DNA of 32,831 nt from Chitinophagaceae bacterium (GTDB taxonomy: Bacteria; Bacteroidota; Bacteroidia; Chitinophagales; Chitinophagaceae): positions 1 through 32,831 of the forward strand of contig JAICGN010000041.1 of the NCBI GenBank assembly GCA_025923075.1. Direction: 5' to 3'. Both the position numbers and the translations under genes were made by a program. The notes beneath the pieces were generated by a model. The model was not told the origin of the DNA. It saw nothing but the letters and a program-made list of their open reading frames with translations, and did no database searches. This document shows, in pieces, positions 15,178 to 23,790 of the stretch (the first letter of the stretch is position 1; every line of letters starts with the position of its first letter).

Positions 15178-16846
15178 ATAAATTTCCTTTTTTCAGTTCA
15201 CTTATTGCATAATCTGCTGCCCTTGCCGTCAATGCCATATAGGTAATTGAAGGATTTTGGCAGGCAGAAGAGGTCATACAGGCCCCGTCTGTATTAAATA
15301 CATTTTTTACTTCGTGTAGCTGGTTCCACTTGTTTAGCACTGAAGTTTTTGGATCATTTCCCATCCTTGCTGTTCCCATCTCATGAATACATAATCCGGG
15401 ATAAGCCTTTTCATCATTGAACGTATAAATATCTTTTAAGCCTCCCGCTTCAAGCATTTCGGCCGCACTGTTCATCATATCCTTGCGCATTGCAATTTCA
15501 TTTTCTTTCCATTCGCAATCAATTTCGAGTTGTGGCAGTCCCCATTTATCTTTTTCTGTTTTGCTTAATGTCACCCTGTTGTCCGGGTGTGGCAGCTGTT
15601 CACCCCAACTCCCTAACCAAAAACCCCATTCGCCTGGTTCAGTCATTTTTTCTTTTAATTCAGTTCCCACTCCATCACCATTCCAACTCCTGCCCCTGGA
15701 AGCGCCGCCCTGGTAGCCAAATCCACGCAGATAATCGGATCTTTTTGTTTTTTCATCTATGTTTCGGAAACGGGCGACATAAATACCATTCGGCCGGCGG
15801 CCATAAATAACTTTGTCCTTAAAACCATCATAATTACCACCAGCTCCCACATGATAATGATGATCCATAAGATTTCGTCCCAATTGATCACTTGAGTTAC
15901 CCATTCCGTTGGGAAAAACTTCAGAGACAGAATTTAAAAGAATACTGGTAGAACCTAAGGTTGATGCATTCAGAAAAATAATTTTTGCGTAATATTCTAT
16001 AGCTTCTTTGGTATTCTCATCAATGATGCGAACTCCTTTTGCTTTTCGTTTTTCCTTATCATACATCACCTCCATAACAATTGAATGAGGACGCAGAGTT
16101 AAGTTGCCTGTACCTGCCGCAACGGGTAACGTAGCAGAGTTACTGCTGAAGTATCCGCCAAAGGGACAACCCCTGTCACACATGTTGCGGTACTGGCACG
16201 GTCCGCGACCGTTCCATCCTCTTGTTAGGTTGGCTACACGTCCAATGATCATTCTTCTGCCATCAGTAAACTTTTGTTTAATGCTATCTGATACATGTGT
16301 CTCAAGAGCATTCATTTCCATAGGAGGCAGAAAATCGCCATCGGGTAGTTGCGGCAATCCTTCTTTGCTGCCGCTGATCCCGGCAAAGCGTTCTACATAA
16401 GTATACCACGGCGCTATATCTTTGTAACGGATCGGCCAATCAATACCGTGACCGTCCTTTGCGTTTGCTTCGAAATCCAGATCACTCCAGCGATAGCATT
16501 GTCTCCCCCACATTAAGCTCCTTCCACCTACATGATAACCGCGTATCCAATCGTAAGGTTTTTTTTGCACATAGGGATGTTCTTTATCATTTACAAAAAA
16601 GTGGCTGTTGGATTCATTACAAAAACCACGAATTTGTATATGCTGATCATCTTTAATTTTTTTTGTGTGACTGTTTCGATGAAGCAGTTCCCAAGGAGCC
16701 AGGTTTGCAGTAGGATAATCTTTTAAATGCTCAACCTGGCGGCCTCTTTCAAGGACAATTGTTTTTAAACCTTTTTTACATAACTCCATTGCAGCCCAGC
16801 CACCCGAAATGCCGGAGCCGACTACAATAGCATCATATGTATTCAT
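15176..16846 (-). CDS. GMC-family FAD sugar dehydrogenase 1 (gluconate/glucoside dehydrogenase catalytic subunit type)
   Basis: This 556-residue flavoprotein has the FAD-binding GSGISGG (10-16) and the C-terminal active site HEMGTARMG with H488, plus QNPS with N531. The motif CQYRNMCDRGCP (C217, C223, C227; Cx5Cx3C) matches the cysteines that hold the [3Fe-4S] cluster in the Burkholderia FAD-glucose dehydrogenase alpha subunit. There is no signal peptide of its own; export would be as a Tat hitchhiker with the small subunit. By family it oxidises sugars or glycosides, plausibly at C3, and passes electrons to a cytochrome c. It keeps the DHH motif (328-330) shared with GMC 3. Its stop and start codons are both flanked by ACCCCC-type repeats. 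Confidence 0.9.
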   Translation of the reverse strand: MNTYDAIVVGSGISGGWAAMELCKKGLKTIVLERGRQVEHLKDYPTANLAPWELLHRNSHTKKIKDDQHIQIRGFCNESNSHFFVNDKEHPYVQKKPYDWIRGYHVGGRSLMWGRQCYRWSDLDFEANAKDGHGIDWPIRYKDIAPWYTYVERFAGISGSKEGLPQLPDGDFLPPMEMNALETHVSDSIKQKFTDGRRMIIGRVANLTRGWNGRGPCQYRNMCDRGCPFGGYFSSNSATLPVAAGTGNLTLRPHSIVMEVMYDKEKRKAKGVRIIDENTKEAIEYYAKIIFLNASTLGSTSILLNSVSEVFPNGMGNSSDQLGRNLMDHHYHVGAGGNYDGFKDKVIYGRRPNGIYVARFRNIDEKTKRSDYLRGFGYQGGASRGRSWNGDGVGTELKEKMTEPGEWGFWLGSWGEQLPHPDNRVTLSKTEKDKWGLPQLEIDCEWKENEIAMRKDMMNSAAEMLEAGGLKDIYTFNDEKAYPGLCIHEMGTARMGNDPKTSVLNKWNQLHEVKNVFNTDGACMTSSACQNPSITYMALTARAADYAISELKKGNL

Positions 16847-16851
16847 ATCAG

Positions 16852-17112
16852 ACCCCCCAATCCGCCCGAGGCGGAGGCTTTAAAGTAAGAATATTTATTC
16901 ATTTTTGTATTTCATTTCAACTATTGAAATAAATTCAACGAATCACAAGTATTCACAATCAGAGATGTTGAAGACTTTAATAAAGTATAAGTGTCCGAGG
17001 CAACAGAGAATTACGTAAGCCCGTAACGCAATTACACTTTCGGTTATCTTAAATTAAAGAAAATAAAAAGAACTGTTGTAACTAAGTTCCCCCTTTAGGG
17101 GGACAGGGGGTT
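16852..17112 (+). repeat. Composite repeat spacer between GMC 2 and GMC 1 (copy R5)
   Basis: The spacer begins ACCCCCCAATCCGCC with a GC hairpin and GGCTTTAAAG, and ends AAAGAACT, AACTAAGTTCC, then CCCTTTAGGG hairpin and GGACAGGGGG. Between these lie TTCAACTATTGAA (16917-16929), also found in the 18792-18950 gap, and AGTGTCCGAGGCAACAGA (16990-17007). The order of parts equals that of 10340-10553 on the plus strand and 3424-3717 on the minus strand. Confidence 0.65.
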
Positions 17113-18791
17113 CACAAATTCCCCTTCTTCAATTCATCAGCCGCATAATTTGCCGCTCGTGCTGTGATTGCCATAAATGTCAATGACGGATTCTGCGTGC
17201 CGGTCGAGGTCATACAAGCGCCATCAGTGACAAATACATTTGGACAATTATGAAACTGGTTCCATTTATTAAGCATTGATGTTTTTGGATCCTTTCCCAT
17301 TCTTACTCCACCCATTTCGTGGATATCCAAACCCGGAGCTTGCTTAGTGTCATTGACATAAACGTTTTTGCAACCAGCTTTTTCCAGCATTTCCTTTCCC
17401 TGCTCCAAAAAATCTTTTACAATCAATTCATCGTTCTCATCATAGCCAACAGACGTGATCAGTTGAGGGATTCCCCACGCATCTTTCTTATCCGGGCTTA
17501 ACCGGACATGGTTTGTTTCTTTTGGAATTGTTTCACCCTGCATCATCATAAACACTCCCCAACTACCTGGCTGAGTTTGTGAATCTTTTAATTCAGCACC
17601 AATGCCATCGTAACCTTTCCCCTGGTTTCTGTAAGCGCTAAAGGCAACAAGATAACCCCGTTTAAAAGGCATCTCTTGTTTGCGAACATTCCTGAATGAT
17701 GGCATGATGATCATTGTTGGCCGGCGGCCATAGGTAACAAATTCATTAAAGCCATCATAAGTAGCAGACATGCTGCCGCGATAATTATGAAAGCAAATAA
17801 ATTTTCCTAAAAGACCATTGTCATTGCCAAGTCCATTTGGAAAACGATCAGATTTTGAATTCAATAAAATAAGATTTGTATTTAAGCACGCCGCATTTAC
17901 AAAAATTAATCTCGCGCGGTATTCAGTCGTTTGGTTTGTTTTTGCATCGACGACTTTTACGCCGGAAGCTTTTTTTTGCTTGTCGTCATAAATAATGGAA
18001 TGAACAACGGCATCTGTTTTCAATGTAAGATTACCTGACTTCTGCGCCCAGGGAATTGTAGAAGCATTGCTGCTGAAATAACCACCGAATGGGCAGCCAC
18101 GTTCACATAAACTTCTTGCCTGGCATTGTTGTCTTCCTTGTTGGATATGAATGTCTGCAGGCTGCGTAAGATGGGCACATCTGCCAATAACGGCGGGACG
18201 GTCAGGATAATGTGCTTTTAATTGGGCAACGATGTGTTTCTCCAGCACATTCATATCCCATGGCGGTAAGAATTCACCATCGGGCAGATTTTCCAATCCA
18301 TCTTTATTACCGCTGATGCCTGCAAATTTTTCAACATGACTGTACCAGGGCGCCATATCATTATAGCCGATTGGCCACTCAGTTGCATAACCATCCCGGC
18401 CCGGGGCCTCAAAATCAAACTTACTCCAGCGTTGTACCTGTCTTGCCCACAGCAATGATTTGCCACCTACCTGGTAACCTCTGATCCAATCAAAAGGCTT
18501 CTCCTGTATGTATGGATGCTCGATATCTTTTACAAAAAAATGTTCGGTGGCCTCGCCGAATGCATAACATTTTGCGACGATGGGATTTTCTTTGAGAACT
18601 GAAGGAGGCATTGTTCCGCGGTGAGCGAATTGCCAGGGATCTTTTGTAGCGGTAGGATAATCTTTCAAATGAACAACATCGCGGCCACGTTCAAGCAATA
18701 AAACTTTTAATCCTTTATCACAAAGTTCTTTTGCAGCCCACCCGCCGCTTATACCGGAGCCGACAACTATTGCATCAAATTGTTCTTGCAT
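17112..18791 (-). CDS. GMC-family FAD sugar dehydrogenase 2
   Basis: This 559-residue paralogue of GMC 1 and GMC 3 has GSGISGG (11-17), CQARSLCERGCP (C223, C229, C233), HEMGGVRMG (H491) and TQNPS (N534). It lacks the DHH motif of the other two (FHNYRG instead of DHHYHV), and lacks their GFGYQG segment, so its substrate or surface contacts may differ. I chose ATG 18791 (MQEQFDAIVV). The open frame extends to a TTG at 18803, but those codons come from the hairpin repeat directly upstream. No own signal peptide. It is downstream of small subunit 2. Confidence 0.9.
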   Translation of the reverse strand: MQEQFDAIVVGSGISGGWAAKELCDKGLKVLLLERGRDVVHLKDYPTATKDPWQFAHRGTMPPSVLKENPIVAKCYAFGEATEHFFVKDIEHPYIQEKPFDWIRGYQVGGKSLLWARQVQRWSKFDFEAPGRDGYATEWPIGYNDMAPWYSHVEKFAGISGNKDGLENLPDGEFLPPWDMNVLEKHIVAQLKAHYPDRPAVIGRCAHLTQPADIHIQQGRQQCQARSLCERGCPFGGYFSSNASTIPWAQKSGNLTLKTDAVVHSIIYDDKQKKASGVKVVDAKTNQTTEYRARLIFVNAACLNTNLILLNSKSDRFPNGLGNDNGLLGKFICFHNYRGSMSATYDGFNEFVTYGRRPTMIIMPSFRNVRKQEMPFKRGYLVAFSAYRNQGKGYDGIGAELKDSQTQPGSWGVFMMMQGETIPKETNHVRLSPDKKDAWGIPQLITSVGYDENDELIVKDFLEQGKEMLEKAGCKNVYVNDTKQAPGLDIHEMGGVRMGKDPKTSMLNKWNQFHNCPNVFVTDGACMTSTGTQNPSLTFMAITARAANYAADELKKGNL

Positions 18792-18950
18792 ATAAACCCC
18801 CAAATCCGCCCGAGGCGGAGGCTTTTTAACTAAAAATGCTTATTGATTTTCTGTAACTAATTTTCAACTATTGAATTTATTTGAAAAACAGAAATCTTAT
18901 TATAAATACTCTTCCCCCAGGTCCCCTTTAGGGGATTTAGGGGTTTGGAT
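18792..18950. repeat. Two hairpin repeats in the gap between small subunit 2 and GMC 2
   Basis: 18794-18830 carries AAACCCCCAAATCCGCC, CGA, GGCGGAGGCTTTT against the GMC 2 start codon. 18914-18943 carries CCCCAGGTCCCC, TTTA, GGGGATTTAGGGG close to the small-subunit stop. The middle contains TTCAACTATTGAA within a stretch that matches 16880-16940, showing that the leaders of GMC 1 and GMC 2 share a common origin. Confidence 0.7.
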
Positions 18951-19529
18951 TTAACTCAAGCCTGTTACGATCTTATCTCCTTTTTTATACGGTACATCTC
19001 CTTCATACCTGCCGGGTACAGGCTCATATCGGGTAGCACCTTGTCTCCCCTCCTTCGAAGTAAAGTAGCCTAAAATTGTTAGCTGTTTGAAAGCCTGGAA
19101 ATAATGATTCGGATCTTCTTTCTTCTTATTTTTTTGGTAATCCTTTCGTTCATTATCGGCTGCGACCAGCAATTCTTTGCGTTGTTCTGGTGTTGCTTTC
19201 ATAAAGCCATGCTTATGCATTTTTTCACAAGCATCGTTGATCGTTTTCATACCCTCACGAAAAGCTTTCTGATCCTTTTCTTCATAGCAATCCGTTACCA
19301 TTACGGTCATAAACTGACCAACCTTTGCATCTTTAGCGCCGGGTGTCGCCGTTTTTGGAAAAATTGTTTCGGCCACTTCATCTAAAAACGCGATATCAGA
19401 TTCGGTGAAAGTGGCTGAAGTGCCAACACCTGCGTCAGGATTTTTACAACCGGTAAGAAAAAATTCGCCACCGATAACAACACCACCAGTAGCAGCAGCA
19501 ACCATTTTTAAGAGTTCTCTTCTGTTCAT
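18951..19529 (-). CDS. Gluconate 2-dehydrogenase subunit 3-type small subunit 2 (Tat, lipobox)
   Basis: This 192-residue paralogue of 14104-14670 starts MNRRELLKM with the twin arginines, followed by GGEFFLTGC with C28 as possible lipid site. FLDEVAETIFPKT and LTILGYFTSKEGR are shared with the other copy. It sits between GMC 3 and GMC 2, so it could serve either. Role as for small subunit 1: export and possibly electron transfer or membrane attachment. Confidence 0.9.
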   Translation of the reverse strand: MNRRELLKMVAAATGGVVIGGEFFLTGCKNPDAGVGTSATFTESDIAFLDEVAETIFPKTATPGAKDAKVGQFMTVMVTDCYEEKDQKAFREGMKTINDACEKMHKHGFMKATPEQRKELLVAADNERKDYQKNKKKEDPNHYFQAFKQLTILGYFTSKEGRQGATRYEPVPGRYEGDVPYKKGDKIVTGLS

Positions 19530-19535
19530 AAAGTT

Positions 19536-19572
19536 TTTTTTAATAATTAATAATTACTAATTAATAATTATT
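19536..19572. repeat. AT-rich palindrome between GMC 3 and small subunit 2
   Basis: The 49-bp gap is filled by TAATAATTAATAATTAC, TAATTAATAATTATTG, two near-complementary arms. It contains no ACCCCC-type end, unlike most other gaps in this operon. Confidence 0.6.
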
Positions 19573-19578
19573 GATTTT

Positions 19579-21270
19579 CTATACGTTTAATTTTTTCAAT
19601 TCATTGACTGCATGATTTGCAGCACGGGCTGTCATTGCCATATAAGTAAGTGATGGGTTCACACAGGATGCACTTGTCATACAGGCACCATCAGTTACAT
19701 ATACATTCGTGCAATCCCATACCTGGTTATTGCCATTTAATACTGATGTTTTTGGATCACGGCCCATACGTGCAGATCCCATTTCATGAATACCCATACC
19801 AGGCGCATTGTCACCATCATAATCCCTTACATTTTTTACGCCGGCTATTTCCAACATCTCTTTCATATCCGCCTTCATATCTACCCGCATTTTTTTCTCA
19901 TTCTCTTTGAATTCCACGTCGAAATCCAATACAGGCAGCCCCCATCTATCTTTTACATTTTTATTCAACGTGATCTTGTTATCATGATAGGGAAGCGTTT
20001 CGCCAAATGCTGTAGCGCCGATCCTCCATCCACCCGGTTCACTCAATGCATCTTTCAATTCAGCACCAATACTGAGTTCAGCAACTTCACGGCCCCAGCC
20101 ATTTCTGCTGGCGCTGCCCTGGTATCCAAAGCCACGGAGATAATCTCTTTTATCATCTCCAAAATTTCTGAAGCGGGGGATATAAAATCCAGTAGGACGA
20201 TGACCGAAATAATATTTATCATCAAATCCTTCTACTTCGCCACTGGCACCACACCGAAAATGATGATCCATAATGTTATGTCCCAACTCACCACTGCTGC
20301 TGCCTAAACCTTCAGGCCAAATATCTGTAGCTGAATTCATCAATACCCAGGCAGAGTTCAGCGCCGAAGCACACAGAAAAACAACTTTTGCAAAAAAATC
20401 AGTACTCTGGTTTGTTTCCGCGTCAATTATTCTTACGCCTTTTGCTTTTTTGGTATCCTTATCATAAATAATTTGATGTACGATTGAAAAAGGGCGAAGC
20501 GTAAGGTTACCTGTTGCCATCGCAGCAGGCAATGTAGATGATTGTGTACTAAAATATGCGCCGAAGGGACATCCATTCCAGCACATGTCGCGGTACTGGC
20601 AATTTGTTCTCTGCGGACTATGACCTAAAGGCCCTGTAACATGCGCTGTACGACCAATGATCAGCGTACGTTTATTATTGTAATGCTGTTTGATTTTTGC
20701 AGCTACATCTTTTTCAACCACATTTAATTCCATCGCGGGTAAAAAATGGCTGTCAGGCAAAATGGCCAGGTTTTCAGCTGAACCCTGGATGCCTGCAAAT
20801 TTTTCAACATGAGTATACCATGGCTCAATGTCCTTATACCTGATCGGCCAATCAATAGCGATGCCCTCTTTCGCATTTGCAGCAAAGTCTGTTTCACACC
20901 AGCGATAGCTTTGCCTGCCCCACATTAAGGAACGGCCGCCTACATGATAACCGCGAAACCAATCAAATCTTTTTGTCTCTGTATAGGGGCAGTCCTTATC
21001 ACTTGCCCAGAAATGAAGATTTCTTTCATTCAAAGGATAATCTCTTTTCAGGAAAGGATATTCAGCGATCATCTTTTGAGTCCTGCCACCACGATGCGGA
21101 TATTCCCATACAGGTTTATTAGTTTGCTCATAATCTTTTCCGTGTTCAATATTGAAGCCTCTTTCAAGCATGATTACTTTAAGCCCTTTTTCTGTAAGCT
21201 CTTTAGCTGCCCAGCCACCACTAATACCTGAGCCAACTACTATCGCATCAAATGTGTTGTTGTCTGCCAT
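19579..21270 (-). CDS. GMC-family FAD sugar dehydrogenase 3
   Basis: This 563-residue protein is the first of the three GMC genes in transcription order. It has GSGISGG (13-19), CQYRDMCWNGCP (C224, C230, C234), DHH (335-337), HEMGSARMG (H495) and CVNPS (N538). It resembles GMC 1 more than GMC 2 in the DHH and GFGYQGSAS segments. It has no signal peptide and is followed by small subunit 2, 49 bases later, which would export it by the Tat hitchhiker route. The family includes gluconate, sorbitol and glucoside 3-dehydrogenases; genome context favours a glycoside-oxidising role. Confidence 0.9.
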   Translation of the reverse strand: MADNNTFDAIVVGSGISGGWAAKELTEKGLKVIMLERGFNIEHGKDYEQTNKPVWEYPHRGGRTQKMIAEYPFLKRDYPLNERNLHFWASDKDCPYTETKRFDWFRGYHVGGRSLMWGRQSYRWCETDFAANAKEGIAIDWPIRYKDIEPWYTHVEKFAGIQGSAENLAILPDSHFLPAMELNVVEKDVAAKIKQHYNNKRTLIIGRTAHVTGPLGHSPQRTNCQYRDMCWNGCPFGAYFSTQSSTLPAAMATGNLTLRPFSIVHQIIYDKDTKKAKGVRIIDAETNQSTDFFAKVVFLCASALNSAWVLMNSATDIWPEGLGSSSGELGHNIMDHHFRCGASGEVEGFDDKYYFGHRPTGFYIPRFRNFGDDKRDYLRGFGYQGSASRNGWGREVAELSIGAELKDALSEPGGWRIGATAFGETLPYHDNKITLNKNVKDRWGLPVLDFDVEFKENEKKMRVDMKADMKEMLEIAGVKNVRDYDGDNAPGMGIHEMGSARMGRDPKTSVLNGNNQVWDCTNVYVTDGACMTSASCVNPSLTYMAMTARAANHAVNELKKLNV

Positions 21271-21581
21271 GATTTAACCCCCAAATCCCTAAAGGGGGCT
21301 TTGAAGCCTTATCCTTTTCGGGAGAGTTTTTAGTTTGATTAATTTATTATGTTATCCACTTAATTGCTACTTTTAAATTTGTTGCGTCCCACACTCATAC
21401 TACAGTCATTCTATTCAAGATCTGAAAATTGAATCCCTAAGGGATTCTTTTGAAAATCTTTTATTCAACCCCGGGTTAAAACCCGGGGCTATTGAAATTT
21501 TACTCTTTCGGAATAAAACGGTTTCAATCATTTGTGACATCTTCAACCTTAGTCACTCCGCCTCCGGCGGAGGACCGGGGG
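21271..21581. repeat. Repeat-rich 311-bp gap between the TIM-barrel gene and GMC 3
   Basis: No gene is visible. From left to right it holds AACCCCCAAATCCCTAAAGGGGGCTTT broken as an end repeat (21276-21302), a minus-strand copy of the GACGCAACA core with AGTAGCAATTAAGTGG (21343-21396), the palindrome GAATCCCTAAGGGATTC (21431-21447), the palindrome CCCCGGGTTAAAACCCGGGG (21469-21488), and CTCCGCC-TCC-GGCGGAG (21556-21572) followed by GACCGGGGG against the upstream stop codon. Confidence 0.7.
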
Positions 21582-22478
21582 TCACACATCACATCTTCTT
21601 ACAGCATCTTTTAATGCTGCTATTTTTTCATCATTTGTTTTTCCTGTCGGCATGAACTCCTGCGCCACATAACCTTTATGACCCGTTTTCACAATTGCCT
21701 CCATTATTGCCGGGTAATACAATTCCTGGCTTTCATTTATTTCATGCCGGCCCGGAACACCCGCCGTGTGATAGTGTCCAATATATTGATAGTTATCGCG
21801 TATTGTTCTGATCACATCTCCCTCATCGATCTGCATATGGTATATGTCATAAAGCAATTTGAAATTTGGAGAACCGATTTTTTTTACCAGTTCAACACCC
21901 CATGGCGTTTTATCACACATATAATCTTTGTGATCTATTTTGCTATTCAATAATTCCATCTGGATCGTGACGCCATTTTTTTCAGCAAGTCCTATGATTT
22001 GTTTTAACCCTTCTGCACAGTTATTCATCCCGGTTTCATCATCCATACCTTTACGGTTACCACTAAAACAGATCAGGTTTTTATAACCAGCTTCCTTTAC
22101 AAGAGGAATGGTCTCAGTAAAATCTTTTATCAGTTGGGGATGAAAACTTTTGTTATTCCAGCCTTCAGTAAGACTCACTTTGCCTGCTATGTAACACATC
22201 GAGCTGTATACACCATGTTTCTTAAGTATGGGCCAGTCTTTTGGAGCAATCAGGTCAATAGCACCGATCCCGATTTTTTTTACTTCGACACAGAGTTCTT
22301 CCAACGTAATATGATTGTATGTCCATTGACAAACAGAGTGATTGATATTACCTTTCAACTTTAGTTTTTCTGAAAGTGTTTCTTTGGAGGCAAACGAACT
22401 TATAAATGGAGCGACAGTTGCGGCTGCAGTTCCTGCTGCAATTTTTTTCAAGGCATCGCGACGGTTTGATTTTTTCAT
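21582..22478 (-). CDS. Tat-exported hydroxypyruvate-isomerase-like TIM-barrel protein
   Basis: This 298-residue protein begins MKKSNRRDALKKIAAG with a twin-arginine motif and a hydrophobic stretch to about residue 30, indicating periplasmic location. The barrel resembles the Hyi family: MELLNSK (E175), LYDIYHMQ (D211), GHYHTAGVPGRHE (234-246) and QEFMPT (E274). Hyi proteins usually have Gln where this one has H237. Export and context argue against true hydroxypyruvate isomerase. It probably acts on a keto-sugar made by the downstream GMC dehydrogenases. It lies between the permease and GMC 3, 30 bases after the permease. Confidence 0.87.
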   Translation of the reverse strand: MKKSNRRDALKKIAAGTAAATVAPFISSFASKETLSEKLKLKGNINHSVCQWTYNHITLEELCVEVKKIGIGAIDLIAPKDWPILKKHGVYSSMCYIAGKVSLTEGWNNKSFHPQLIKDFTETIPLVKEAGYKNLICFSGNRKGMDDETGMNNCAEGLKQIIGLAEKNGVTIQMELLNSKIDHKDYMCDKTPWGVELVKKIGSPNFKLLYDIYHMQIDEGDVIRTIRDNYQYIGHYHTAGVPGRHEINESQELYYPAIMEAIVKTGHKGYVAQEFMPTGKTNDEKIAALKDAVRRCDV

Positions 22479-22508
22479 ATTAACGAGCGAATTCTAAAGT
22501 TACAAACA

Positions 22509-23768
22509 TTAAAGACTCACTTTTGGTTCAAAGGCCTTTCTTTTTTCATTAAATAAGACTAAAAATAAAACCAGCACAACGGCTGCGATGCCTGCAGGAA
22601 CGAGCCAAACATTCGTCCAGTTTGTAACAGCATTATTACCAACACCAGTCGTATATAATTTTTGTACATAACCAGCCACGACAGAACCTATATACATACC
22701 TACACCATAAGTGGCAAGCGAGATCAAACCTTGAGCCTGCGATTTTATTTTTTCCCCTGCTTTTTGATCGCTGTAAATCATGCCGCTTACAAAAAAGAAG
22801 TCGAAACAAATACCATGTAACAAAATCCCTGTATAAAGCATCCATTCAGCGGACGTTGCATTGCCATAGCCAAAACAAAGAAATCGAATGATCCATGCAA
22901 CGATAGCCAAAATTAATATCCATTTTATACCAAATTTTCTATATGCGAAAGGCAACAGCAACATAAAGAAGACTTCGGAAGCCTGTCCCAGGGACATCTT
23001 ATTTTCGACAAAAAATGTTTTTGGCAGTTCCGCACCGGGATTCGCAGCAATAAATGCATTTTTATATGCATCTGTTATCGAAGGATTACCCATTGCATAG
23101 TAAAAGGAAAGAGGTATACATATCAATATAGATGAGATAAAGAATATTGTGAATGACCTGTCTTTAAATAAAACAAATGCGTCTTTGCCTATGATTTGTC
23201 CGACGCTAACGGGACCTTTAATGGTAGGAGGAGTATCGGGTAAAGTAAAAGCATAAAGGCCGATAACAGCCGCGGTGATCATTGATATGTAAAAAATTGT
23301 ACTCTGATCACCCCAACCCATAAAGCCAATCAGGTTTGTAACGGCAATCCATGCAATAGTTCCCATCAAACGAATAAGGGGAAATTCTTTTTCAGGTGCA
23401 GTCATTTGACGCATAGAGATAGAACTGGTCAGCGCAATAGTAGGCGCAAAGGTTAAACAGTACACAAGCATTGTCCAGTAAAAAGCATCATAGTCAGTTA
23501 TTTTAGTGAGCATAAACAATAAAGCTGCGCCGATCAGATTCAAAACACCTAATACTTTTTGTGCAGCAAAAAATCTGTCGGCAAGCATGCCCACCAAAAA
23601 TGGCGAGATGATCATTGCAATTGAAAATGTAGCGTAGATATTGCCAACCTGTACTCCATCAAAATTGATCGCAAAAAGATATTTGGAAAGTTGTCCGTAC
23701 CATGATCCCCATACAACGAACTGAAGAAACATCATGAGCGAAAGCTGGAACCGCGTAGTTGATTTCAT
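22509..23768 (-). CDS. MFS permease, nucleoside:H+ symporter (NupG/XapB) family
   Basis: This 419-residue membrane protein has about twelve hydrophobic segments. The opening LQFVVWGSWYGQLSKYLF, the later GVQVGNIYATFSIAMI and FPLIRLMGTIAWI are characteristic of the nucleoside:H+ symporter family. In Bacteroidota such proteins are often found in sugar clusters, so a nucleoside or modified sugar substrate are both possible. I chose ATG 23768. The frame runs up to 23846, but that extension overlaps the upstream permease and has no homology-like features. It is 22 bases downstream of the other MFS gene. Confidence 0.85.
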   Translation of the reverse strand: MKSTTRFQLSLMMFLQFVVWGSWYGQLSKYLFAINFDGVQVGNIYATFSIAMIISPFLVGMLADRFFAAQKVLGVLNLIGAALLFMLTKITDYDAFYWTMLVYCLTFAPTIALTSSISMRQMTAPEKEFPLIRLMGTIAWIAVTNLIGFMGWGDQSTIFYISMITAAVIGLYAFTLPDTPPTIKGPVSVGQIIGKDAFVLFKDRSFTIFFISSILICIPLSFYYAMGNPSITDAYKNAFIAANPGAELPKTFFVENKMSLGQASEVFFMLLLPFAYRKFGIKWILILAIVAWIIRFLCFGYGNATSAEWMLYTGILLHGICFDFFFVSGMIYSDQKAGEKIKSQAQGLISLATYGVGMYIGSVVAGYVQKLYTTGVGNNAVTNWTNVWLVPAGIAAVVLVLFLVLFNEKRKAFEPKVSL

Positions 23769-23790
23769 ATGGTGTTCAATAATGTTATAT

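Noticed and set aside
18792-18803. TTG start adding MGVY to GMC 2
   Set aside because: The codons lie in the hairpin repeat. ATG 18791 gives the same opening as the paralogues.
19786-20307. 173-codon plus-strand open frame
   Set aside because: It is antisense to GMC 3, which has strong motifs on the minus strand.
15176-21270. GMC proteins as choline dehydrogenases or cholesterol oxidases
   Set aside because: The Cx5Cx3CP motif and the adjacent subunit-3-type genes point to the gluconate/glucoside dehydrogenase branch instead.
21582-22478. True hydroxypyruvate isomerase
   Set aside because: The protein carries a Tat signal, has His where Hyi has a conserved Gln, and lies in a sugar-oxidation operon rather than with glyoxylate genes.
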